NCBI GenBank assembly: GCA_024449915.1
Contig: JAMZAV010000970.1
Span: 682,001 to 746,000 of the forward strand
Direction of reading: 5' to 3'
DNA length: 64,000 nt
Source: Sweltsa coloradensis
Lineage: Eukaryota > Arthropoda > Insecta > Plecoptera > Chloroperlidae
Part shown: in pieces, positions 36,726 to 46,712 of the stretch
Layout of the letters: every line of letters begins with the position of its first letter
How positions within the stretch are numbered: the stretch's first letter is position 1
The notes under the pieces: model-generated
Told to the model about the DNA's origin: nothing
Seen by the model: only the letters and a program-made list of their open reading frames with translations
Databases searched by the model: none
Translations under genes and position numbers: made by a program

Positions 36726-37074
36726 ATAAAAATGTCATTTACGGGTAGCGAGACATTCAAAAGTTTTATTTATTTAGTATTTATTTGATGTTTTCTGTGA
36801 AGCTCTATCGTTTGTACTATGGGGAGGGGGGTGGGGGGGTATTGGTTTGTGCGAATGTGTCAAGTTATGTAAGTTCGTCGCTGTCAGAGCACATTTTGAA
36901 AGTATTGTCTATTTTTTAAGTAACTTATACCATAGATTGGCCTCCAGAGAGATTTGTTGTACTAATTTGCAAATTTTGAGTAACAAGAGAATTAAATGTA
37001 AATCAATCCAGAAAGTTCCCGGTTTCCAGATTGCCGGTTGGGTGCTTTATCCCTGACCTACCTAGACGGCTTAA
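36726..37074. other. Non-coding stretch
   Basis: G-rich patch GGGGAGGGGGGTGGGGGGG at about 36,820-36,838; no gene recognised. Confidence 0.4.
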
Positions 37075-37150
37075 TTAAATTAAATAAAGTCCCCCAACTG
37101 AAAATCAGTTATATAACTGAGTGGGTAGACTCTAAATACAATTTATTTTA
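37075..37150 (+). repeat. Family-1 SINE 3' tail
   Basis: CAACTGAAAATCAGTTATATA, GAGTGGGTAGACTCTAAATA and a T-rich end match the tails at 25,960 and 60,668. ATCAGTTATATAACTGA is a perfect stem, likely the recognition hairpin for a partner LINE. The upstream SINE body is not visible here. Confidence 0.65.
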
Positions 37151-38761
37151 TTTATTTATTATAACTTCTTGATTTTTGGTGCATTTTAAATCTGAATAGT
37201 TTGCAATGTTCTCTAACGACATGAGTATGTCCTTTGTAGTCCTATAAAAGTTACAAAGCTTACACTTTTGAGTAAAAGTTCAAAAAGTGGTTTTGAGCGT
37301 ATGGTTTGGAAATTCACTGAATTCGTCGATCAAGTGATTTTAAATGGACATTAAACATTGTAAAAAAGTTGGCCCGCGAGTTCATTCTTCCCGTTTCTGT
37401 CCTCGTGGACACTTTAATCCCTCCCGGACAGAGACGACGCCCACAACCCCCAACAAACCACCCTCTCATCTACCTCTCTCGTTTAGTGAGTGTTAGGGTG
37501 TTGTAAGCTTCAATACCCCTAGTAAGCGTCGCTTCGCTGTGCAGCTCAGCATTTACTTGTGTTTTAAAATCAATCCAGCTTAATGGTAAGCCGTTGATGG
37601 GCGAGGCGGCGTCCGTTGATAAACTTGTACAACAAAGTGGCTTCCAGGATTTATACGACGATTCTTTCCATTAATAATGAAACAAAAGCGGAAAATTATC
37701 TATTACTTTCCAGTGATGGTAAAATCGTTTTTACGTTGGCGTATGAATGTATGATGAAATGTCAATAGCATTATTATTATTATTATTTTTTAATCTAATG
37801 CACTCCAATGAGATTAATTTAAGCTTTGATTTGGAAAATGGCTGTTAATAAGTTGATTATCACGGTAAATCCTCACATAAGCTGAAAATATTGTAGCTGA
37901 ATTTAAATCGTATGATAAAAAATATACAATTTGCGTATCTCTAGTGCCAGGTTTCGAATATTTGCCAGTTGAGGTACCTGGTCTGATAACTAAAATATGT
38001 TTGTTAGTTGGTTTAGAGTAAAGCTTGTGTAATGTGTACCCGGCGTCAATCAAGGGGTCTCGTTGTATCTACAATACCCAGCCCTTGATTTACTTCTGAC
38101 GCCGAGTGTACATGATCAGCCCCTTGCTACTACAGTTCAAATTTGATTTTACGCTGTGATGAACAGCCTATCAATTCGAGTATTTTGTATTTTGTAGTTT
38201 TAATTTACTTGCGTTGGCGATAATGTTTAAAATGTTTCGAATTGTTTCTTTGAAACGCATTGAGTTTATTAACATTATACCGCGGATATTGTTTTGAGAA
38301 TATCGCCTGAAAAATTACAATTTTATCTTACTTAATTATTTTGGAGCATTGCGATGACATGTCATCAGTAAAGTGTTTTATCTTACCATCACTACTTTAC
38401 ATAACATATCCAGGTTTTGATAGTGATATCACTACTGCATTAGATTGTGCTGCAAATATTGGACCAGCGATATCGTTAATCTTCAGTGATACCATTAAAT
38501 AAAAGTTGTCTTACAAATCGATGTTACCTATAGCTCTAGCAGTGGAATGCGGAGTTATATTTCTAGTTAAAACAATATAGCATTGCTTGTCAGTAACATT
38601 GAAGCCGGTTACAAAATAGAATAGTTAAAGTTTCATAAAGGTCCTCTTGAATGCAAACAATGTCAGAAGAGTGTAGAAGGGGGTGTAAACAAGAGAGTGA
38701 CCGACGCTACTTTACCAACAGATCGGCGATAAACAATATACAAAGAAAATAATTGGTATTT
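37151..38761. other. AT-rich non-coding DNA
   Basis: No gene recognised. Small features are an (ATT)n tract near 37,766-37,788 and a weak inverted repeat around GGCGTCAATCAAGGGG (38,042) and CCCTTGATTTACTTCTGACG (38,083). Confidence 0.45.
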
Positions 38762-38836
38762 TTGGTGGAGGTGCCGGGTTTAGCTTACCGAAGGACTTTA
38801 AACGCTTGATTTTTGCAATTGGTGGAGGTGCCGGGT
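38762..38836 (+). repeat. TTGGTGGAGGTGCCGGGT, two copies
   Basis: The 18-bp word occurs at 38,762-38,779 and 38,819-38,836, 57 bp apart, with T-rich sequence before each. It may be two units of a decayed tandem repeat. Confidence 0.6.
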
Positions 38837-38855
38837 CTTCAATTTTTAAACTTTC

Positions 38856-39004
38856 GTGAGTGGGGGGAGTGGGGGGGGGTCAGCTACTCCGCCCTTACCT
38901 CCCAGGGTCACCAACAACATTCCGTATCATCCTTGTTGAAGGGCAATGCCAACAAAACACGCAAGTCAATCGGACGTCGTGTACAGTTCTCATCGTGAGA
39001 CGTG
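38856..39004. other. G-rich patch and spacer
   Basis: TGGGGGGAGTGGGGGGGGG at about 38,860-38,879 could form a G-quadruplex. No gene; frames here owe their length to the adjoining minisatellite. Confidence 0.4.
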
Positions 39005-39205
39005 ACACACGCACAGACGGACAGACGGACAGACGGACAGACGGACAGACGGACACACGGACAGACGGACAGACGGACAAGACGCACAGACGGACGGACG
39101 GACACCGCACAGACGGACGGACGGACACACGCACAGACGGACGGACAGACACACGCACAGACGGACGGACGGACATACGCACAGACGGACAGACGCACGG
39201 ACGGA
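39005..39205 (+). repeat. GACGGACA-type minisatellite
   Basis: About 200 bp built from GACGGACA octamers, with GACGGACGGACA and GACACACGCACA variants. All three plus frames and two minus frames stay open because the unit lacks stops, giving TDGQTDRR-like or VRPSVRLS-like peptides; this is not a gene. Confidence 0.9.
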
Positions 39206-40963
39206 ATATGAGAGAAGCTCTCTTATAATTTCATCCTATGGGTTTGTTTTCTGCCACAAGTGCTGGATCATGTGTTTGAAAAGATGATCAGGACGCGAGT
39301 TCAAACCCCACGTCGACAGTCTAGATTCTAGAATATAGTATAAGTTCACTCCACCTTTTCAATGCTTCAATAAAATAAAGTACATACAAATGCAATTTGC
39401 CATAATATTTACGTAACATTTTCTTATCAGGCAAATAGAGAACTCTAGCGACTTCAAAACTAACACTTTACAGCATTTTTACACAGATAAACAAAAGTCA
39501 CAAGAATGATTTTCAGTGGAAGATTTTAATTTGAAACAGACCAAGCCAAGCCTGTCGGCGCTGACGCCATGGACGACTGATCTTTTCCGTCCAATGAAAA
39601 GGTTTAGATTCTCTATAAATAAGCGATTGACATTGACACAACTACTAAATTAATTGTGTTTAACTTAAAATATGATCCGACTAATCTTGATATTATTCTC
39701 GACCACGTTTTAACGAAATAAAACTAACAATACATTGCACAGACTATAATCTTATTACGCACTCAAGACTCTTTTCGAATTACTCTCTAAAAATGTAATT
39801 AATAAATGCTAGCAACTCACTATAATAATCTATAATTTAAAACTCTTTTATTATAACTGGCATCATTGTACCAAATGACTAACATCATGGAGCTAATAAT
39901 ATACTTGGTCCGCACAGACGCGGGTTAATTCTAGTGAGCGAATCTTCTCAATAACCATTCTAGACAATGTTGGAGTTAATTTAAAATTCAAACTTAATTT
40001 GCGAGCATCGCTGCACAAGTGCGCGTGGTGGTATGATATAGGTGGCTGTGGGAATGTGGCTGCTTGGAACTAGTAGGCCTGGCCTACAAAGTAGTCTTGC
40101 TGAAGTTGCAATGTGTATCATTGTTCTAGGCATACAAATACAACTGACTTAAGTTTATTTTATACTTAACTATGCACACAAGTAACTAAATATAGTTAAA
40201 CTTTTAGAATTTGCAACTATTAGATTTATATTTGTGCATCAGGAAGCTCTTTTCCTCGTAGTGAAAGGCGTCTTGTGATCGTTATTTTATTAAATCATTT
40301 GAAATTTAGTAATTTAATATTTTTTGATAACATTTACGCCTTAACAAAATTTTAATAAGTGTTATATATAATAAGTATTACTGTTTTCGAACCGAATTTC
40401 TATGATTTTCATCCAAGAATTTAAACAAATAATGTACAAAAAGGAAGTACTGGGCATTTAGGTTCGTTCAACCTGTTAGCTCCAGTTGACCGAGTTAAAA
40501 AAAAATATATACACCCAATAAATAATATGAACCTGCATAATAGTTCAAACATTTTGTAAACAAATATGAATACTGCGAGATTTCGAAACATTGTTTAGCC
40601 CAGCGTTCGTAATTGAAGTGGTTTCAAAATCTGTGTGTATGTCTTGCGTGCAGTCAGATTAGAGTTAACTTGTTATAAGAACATAGCAACCGCCTGGAAT
40701 AGTAGTTCAATTGATTTCCTTGTGAAGGTAAAATAGAGTTTTTATACATGTATACCCTTTAAATTGTAACTGTTGAGATATTTAAATGTTCCTAAAGCGT
40801 AGCTGAAGCTGTGGTATTGTTAGTGAATATAAACCTTCTCAAATTATTTAGATTTGTAAGTTTAAAGATGTTGTATCTGATATTTTTTGGTGTAAACAGT
40901 TGAAAGTCCAACTCAAGATTCAACTTTCTTTGGCCGAAGATAGAACCACCCGTCATTTTATTC
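39206..40963. other. AT-rich non-coding DNA and LINE1 5' flank
   Basis: A tRNA-like B-box (GAGTTCAAACCCC) sits near 39,298 and a reversed family-1 SINE tail at 39,500-39,580. The 5' boundary of LINE1 lies somewhere after about 40,650 but has no sharp mark. Confidence 0.45.
39500..39580 (-). repeat. Family-1 SINE tail fragment (minus)
   Basis: On the minus strand: TCAGCGCCGACAGGCTTGGC, TGTTTCAAATTAAAATC, CACTGAAAATCATT. This matches the 60,010-60,065 copy (CAGCGCCGACAGGGTTGGC...CCACTGAAAAT). Confidence 0.5.
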
Positions 40964-42160
40964 ATGTATCAAAGTGGCATGACTGGAGTTATATTAAAGC
41001 AAAGACATTCAAGTGAAATTGATACAGAAAATATGGTCAGCGGTGGATACATTAGGCCTACATGGAAGAAGATGACAGTTAGTTCAGTGTTGATTTTGAG
41101 TCTGCTATTGGTAAGGGGATTCATCTGGTCTGAAAAAGTTAATTTAACTATTGTAGAGTGTGGTACTAATGCTGATGCATTGATTAAAATGCACTTATAT
41201 CTTGGGTTTCCTATTAGAGAGACTCATGGTTGTTGAGAAGTGTGATGTACCATGCTTTGTGGTTTGTTTTCATGAATGTTTGGCTAGAGGATTCTCATTG
41301 AGAAGCACGAGAGCCTTGAAAAGGTCCAAGTATGCGAGGCGTAAAGATGCTAGAATGAAAAATGAAATATCTCTGGGTGCATTATCTCTGCTGCTAATTG
41401 CTTTATCTGGCGACATCCATCTCAACCTGGACCCGCAACTTTGAAAAACGAATGAGCTGTCATTAGACTACATGAATGCACGTAGTATTTCAGGAGTTGA
41501 CAGTTTGATGAACTTCAATATCTACTATGCAGACAATACTGACGTGGATATCGTGTGTGTTACTGAGACATGGCTGACTGAAAACATATTTGAAAGTGAG
41601 GTCCTAGATCATTCGCAGTTTGTCGTTCATCGTAGAGACAGGCCGAGTCCTCTTAACCCAAGACATAATGTTGGTGGCGGAGTTCTTACAGCTGTGTCGA
41701 CAAAATTTTCGTCGCGACGTCGTGAGGACCTCGAGTCACCGACAACTGAAATTGTGTGGGTTGAGATTGCTACCTCAGCGCTCTCCAATATCCTTGTTGG
41801 CTGTGTCTACATTCCTCATCCATCGCCTGAAAAAATTGAAGATCTTCATCAGTGTCTCTCAGATATTTGCACCAAACTTCGACCCAATGACAGTGTTATC
41901 TTGTGCGGAGATTTTAATATTCCTGAGATAAGTTGGTCAAATGGCGACGGGGGAGAAGTGGTCGCTACAGTTGGCGCATCTCCGTCACCCAACGTAGCAT
42001 TATTTATTGAAATGGTGGCTGATCTTAATTTCTCTCAAAAACTTGTTACTCCATCACGAAATGATAATTTCTTGATCTAATATTTACTGATAACCCAGAC
42101 ATTGATGTTCAAATCTCCAGATTAGAAGATCACCAGTTGTATCTGATCACTTAGCATTTA
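40964..42160 (+). pseudogene. LINE1 ORF2 N-terminus: 2A-like motif and APE endonuclease
   Basis: The first reading (40,964-41,236) has a hydrophobic stretch SSVLILSLLLV; a second frame (41,202-41,444) has SLLLIALSGDIHLNLDP at 41,388-41,435, which matches the position and outline of the 2A-like peptides (DxExNPGP) found before the endonuclease in CR1/L2-type LINEs, but the essential NPGP reads NLDP. A TGA stop follows at 41,442. From 41,472 the APE endonuclease is clear: MNARSI (metal-binding N), CVTETWL (catalytic E), GGGV, VGCVYIP, CGDFNIP (41,904 on; D and N). The frame breaks near 42,080, and the conserved SDH triad appears in another frame at 42,142-42,150. It nicked target DNA in its active ancestor. 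Damaged by at least two frameshifts and one stop. Confidence 0.85.
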
Positions 42161-43823
42161 GGTGTTTATTAAAACTACCAAAATTATCATTCAACTTCAA
42201 ACCAAGGTCAAACTCACAACATAATTGGCGTAAAGCAAACCTTAATCAATTGAAGTATGAACTTGACCTTAAGCAATGGGAACGAATGAATGACTGCAAG
42301 GAAGTTGATGCAAAATGTGAACTTTTCTATGAATTACTAACTGAGGCTATTGATGAAACAGTACCCAAGATAAGAAGTAAAAAAACATAAGTATCCAACA
42401 TGGTTTGATAGAGATGCAATTACTGCACTGCGTGATAAGAACCGAGCGTATGTAAGATGGAAGACATCTAGTTCAGAGTCTCATAAACTAGCATATCAGT
42501 CGTCAAGAAGGTTGTTTCATCAGCTTAAAACGCATCAAATACAAGGAGTATTTACTAAAAATAGACTCTGAAGTGGCAGATAATCCCAACAAGTATGGAA
42601 TTTTATTCGCAGTAAGACAAGAAGCGCCCGAATTCCAATTGAAGTTGAGTATGATGGAAGAGTAGCTAATGACAGAAAAACATGCTGTGAAATGTTTGCT
42701 AGTTATTTTAAAACCACCTTTCTTCCATCAAGCACTGCAGGTTCTTTACCAAATGTAAGTGCATGTGATCAATTAGGGACTTTATCAGCTATAACCACAT
42801 CCCCTCGTGAAATTGCTGACATTATAAAAAATCTGAAGAATGGAAAGTCACCTGGTGCTGATAAAATTCCCGTTGAAGTTATTAAACACTGCCGAATACC
42901 TTTAAGCTATCCACTTGCACATCTCTTCAATTCTGCACTGACTACTGGCATTTTTCCTTCAAGGTGGAAGCAAGCTATTGTAACACCGGTTCTCAAAAAG
43001 GAAGTCGCTTTAAGGTGTCAAATTACAGGCCGATATCCCTTCTACCGATCTTTTCTAAAGTCTTTGAAATAATACTACACAGAAACATTTACAACCATGT
43101 GTTAATGGCAATTGCTCCGGAGCAGCATGGCTTTGTGCGCAAACGTTCTACAGTAACAAATCTTGCAATATTTTCTCAAGACATCGCTGATTGCATGAAC
43201 AAAAAGGTGCAAGTTGATGCAGTCTACACTGATTTTAGTAAAGCTTTTGACACTGTAGACCATCGGCTTCTTGCGCATAAACTAGAAAGCTTTGGTATAT
43301 GTGGAAAGATAATAGAACTTCTACGAGACTATCTAACTGGTAGAACACAATCGGTTGGTATTGATGCAAGTTCATCTTCATTCATTTCTGTCACGTCTGG
43401 AGTACCACAGGGGTCGATTCTTGGCCCTCTTCTATTTACTCTCTTTGTAAATGACCTTCCATCGCAAATTAAGAGTGCAAAATGTCTGTTGTATGCAGAT
43501 GATCTGAAACTATACATTCCTGTCACGGATCAAATGGACTACTTCAGACTTCAACTTGATCTTGATTCGCTGTCAGAATGGTGTCGGACATGGTTATTGA
43601 ATCTTAATGTGTCAAAGTGCTTCACTATATCTTTTACAAACAAGAAGAAACAGCTACATTTTAACTACTGTGTAAATAGTTCTGTCCTTGAGCGTGTTAA
43701 TGAAATAAGAGATCTTGGAATAGTTTTTGCGTCAAATTTGTCGTTTAATCAGCATGTTTCAAAAATAGTTCCTAAAGCGCATAAAATGTTAGGATTTATA
43801 AATCGGAACTGTGTAGACACATT
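42161..43823 (+). pseudogene. LINE1 ORF2 reverse transcriptase (broken)
   Basis: After a decayed linker (NWRKANLNQLKYELDL, then WFDRDAITALRDKNRAYVRW in another frame), the RT begins with IIKNLKNGKSPGADKIPVEV (frame of 42,692-43,072). A frameshift near 43,010-43,020 moves into NYRPISLLPIFSKVFE, followed by the catalytic blocks: YTDFSKAFDTVDH (43,225 on, first catalytic D), SGVPQGSILGPLLF (43,396 on), LLYADDLKLY (YADD at 43,492-43,503), then the thumb ISFTNKKKQLHF and LGIVFASNLSFNQHV. It copied the element's RNA at the nicked target. The piece stops at the palindromic insert and resumes at 46,410. Confidence 0.9.
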
Positions 43824-46406
43824 TAGTCAGGGGAATAAGCGGAAAAATTAGGCAAAAAATGATACAGGCTACAAATTTTACAGTGTTATAGGTAAGAGTA
43901 TGACGATCATTTTTGGGGCGGCCCCAAATTTTGGGCCCCATAGAGTGTCCTCCAGTGAGATCTGAATTTTGACTTTTCAATATTTTTTTACAAAATTTCT
44001 GGGCAATTTATGACTTAATACTAATATACATATTGGTAGGGATACTGTTTTAAATTTTAAATAAACAAAAAACAAAATGGCGGCCAGTTGAATTTTGAGA
44101 CATCAATACTTTGGCTGTGATTTTAAGACGGGTTAATATAGATACGGGCAAAATATTTTACACAGTGATGTACATGACGATTATAATCAGCTTTAGGGGC
44201 GGCCCCAAAATGGCATCCCCATATTATGACCACCAGTGACATTTTACTTATTCAACATAAATTGTGCTATAACTCGATTAAAATGGAATTTACGGCTAAA
44301 AAATAAGAATAAAACCATTACTTAAAACTATATTTAATATTGCTAATTAATATAAAAGAGGAAACAATATACAAAAGTTATCAAAATCCAACATGGCGGC
44401 CTTATTCATAGACCTGCGGCATAGTCGGGAGATAGCCAAGGAAAACTTTGCTTTATTTATAAAAGCATGAATGTTGACTGGACATAAACTAAGGTGATTT
44501 AAGGATATTACACCAATTAAAAATGCACCCTTAGAACCCTTGAAATCCAAGATGGCGGCCCAAAAAATTAAACTTTTTTAAAATGGTCTAAATTGACTGG
44601 TTTTCATTTGATGGGTGTAATTTCATGGAGTGAATAGATATTTGAGGTCTAAACTAAAGTTTTGTATTCGAAAGCCAATAAAATCTAAGATGAAGGCCTA
44701 AAGTATAAAGTTTGTTATTTATTCCTGGATGTAATTAAAATTTGGTTTCTACGCGTATATTGAGCTACTTCGAAGCTAATTCGAAGTAAAAATTAATTGA
44801 AAACGTAATTTTATCTGATATCCTACATTATACAAAAACTAATTCCAATATGGCGTCCATTTTAATTTTTTAAATTTAGTCTTACTTTCTTATTTTTTAC
44901 TTTTTGCATGTACGTTGCAGACGCTGAATAAGAAAACACTGTACACATTTGCAATTTATACATCCTTAACCAAAAACCATGGTGGAGGACAAGAATGTTA
45001 ATTTTGCTGCCTATACTCAGATTTATATTTTAAAATTAAACAAACAATTTGTGTAGATGGCATATTATGTTTTATTTGTTTTGTCAAATTTTTAAATATC
45101 CTGGGCAATAAAACTCAAATAATGTTAAACTGACCTCAAAATAACACTCGTCAGCTCAATCTACGAATAATTACCCGAAATTCAATAAAATCGGAGTATA
45201 AAGAGCAAAAGAACATTCTTGTCCTCCATCTTGTTTTTTTGATAATTCTGTATAATTGTTATAAATTGCAAATGTGTACAGTGTTTTCTTATTCAGCGTC
45301 TGCAACGTTCATGCATAAAGTAAAAAATAAAAAAGTAAGACAAAATAAAAAAATAAAAAATGGACGCCATCTTGGATTTTGTTTTTGAATAATGTAGGAT
45401 ATCAGATAAAACCACGTTTTCAATTAATTTTTACTTCGAATTTACACTTAGTAGCACAATATACGCGTAGAAAACCGAATTTTAATTACATCCAGGAATA
45501 AATAAAAAACTTTATACTTTAGGCCTCCATCTTAGATTTTATTGGCTTCCAAATACAAAACTTTAGTTTAGACCTCAAATATCTATTCAGCCCATGAAAT
45601 TACACCCATGAAATGAAAACCAGTCAAATCAGACCATTTTTTTTTAAGTTTAATTTTTTTGGCCGCCATATTGGATTTTAAGGGTTCTATGGGTGCCTTT
45701 TTAATTGGTGTAATATCCTTAAATCCCCTTAGGTTATGCCCAGTCAACATTCATGCTTTCCTTGGCTATCTCCCGACTATGCCGCAGGTCTATGAATAAG
45801 GCCGCCATGTTGGATTTTGATAACTTTTGTATATTATTTCCTCTTTTATATTAATTAGCAATATTAAATATAGTTTGAGTAATGGTTTTATTTTTATTTT
45901 TTAGCCGTAATTCCTTTTAATCGAGTTATAGCACAATTTATGTTGAATAAGTAAAATGTCACTGGTGGTCATAATATGAGGACGCCATTTTGGGGCCGCC
46001 CCTAAAGCTGATTGTTATCGTCATGTACATCACTGTGTAAAATATTTTGACCGTATCTATAATAGCCCGTCTTAAAATCACAGCCAAAGTATTGATGTCT
46101 CAAAATTCAATTGGCCGCCATTTTGTTTTTTGTGAATTTAAAAATTTGAATTTTTTTTTCAGTATGTAAAACAGTATCCCTACCAATATGTATTTTAGTA
46201 TTAAGCCATAAATTGTCCAGAAACTTTGTAAAAAAATATTGAAAAGTCAAAATTCAGATCTCACTGGAGGACACTCTATGGGGCCCAAAATTTGGGGCCG
46301 CCCCAAAAATTGATCGTTATACTCGTACTTATAACACTGTAAAATTTGTTGCCTGTATCATTTTTTGCCTAATTTTACTATAATATGCCGCTTATTCCCC
46401 TGACTA
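43824..46406. mobile_element. 2,583-bp palindromic (foldback) transposon in LINE1
   Basis: Ends are TAGTCAGGGGAATAAGCGG and its exact reverse complement. The arms (about 43,824-45,010 and 45,212-46,406) pair along nearly their whole length, leaving a spacer of about 200 bp. A 3-bp duplication ATT (43,821-43,823 and 46,407-46,409) flanks it, and removing the insert plus one ATT restores DTFSERTLRRLY in LINE1. Each arm contains two related units with GGGGCGGCCCC and CCAGTGA.AT and a series of ATGGCGGC-like words. It has no coding frame, so it needs a transposase from elsewhere. The superfamily is unresolved: 3-bp duplications occur in several DNA transposon groups, and the ends match none that I can name. 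Confidence 0.9.
44077..44990 (+). repeat. ATGGCGGC motif series, left arm of palindrome
   Basis: ATGGCGGCC at 44,077, ATGGCGGC at 44,393 (after CCAAC), ATGGCGGCC at 44,552 (after CCAAG), ATGAAGGCC near 44,690, ATGGCGTCC at 44,850 and ATGGTGGAGG near 44,979. Most are preceded by AATCCAAN and spaced by about 140-160 bp or twice that. The right arm carries mirror copies (45,362, 45,661, 45,801, 46,113). AANATGGCGGC is the known YY1 site; binding here is inference. Confidence 0.6.
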
Positions 46407-46514
46407 ATTCAGTGAACGAACATTACGCCGCCTTTACATAACTCTAGTGAGGCCTCAAGTTGAATATGCAACTCAAATTTGGAATCCAAACCATGTCACA
46501 AAAATCGCTGTTAT
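46407..46514 (+). pseudogene. LINE1 RT, middle piece between the two inserts
   Basis: Reads FSERTLRRLYITLVRPQVEY, then ATQIWNPNHVTKIAVI, the conserved region (LYxxLVRPxLEYA..WNP) that follows the RT thumb in CR1/L2/Jockey-type LINEs. It continues DTF of the upstream piece in frame and is followed at 51,386 by NVQQRYF after the LINE2 insert. Confidence 0.9.
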
Positions 46515-46539
46515 AGATAGATAGATAGATAGATAGATA
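46515..46539 (-). repeat. (TATC)n 3' tail of LINE2
   Basis: About six GATA units on the plus strand, i.e. TATC on the LINE2 sense strand, sitting exactly at its 3' junction next to the GTTAT duplication. It is the end of the element rather than an independent microsatellite. Confidence 0.8.
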
Positions 46540-46712
46540 ATCGTCTTTATTTTCCAGGCGGGATTAAGGCCAGCTAAACCTTTTCTTCCATCCAACCTTT
46601 AATTTAAATACATTTTCAGATTTCTAATTTGTTAATAACAATTTTGATTTACAATAAAATATTTGATAAAATAACATTAATTTACATTTTTAAAGCGCAT
46701 AAACTATACATA

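Noticed and set aside
38860..39228. TDGQTDRR-repeat protein
   Set aside because: The underlying octamer minisatellite is open in several frames on both strands; there is no flanking coding sequence.
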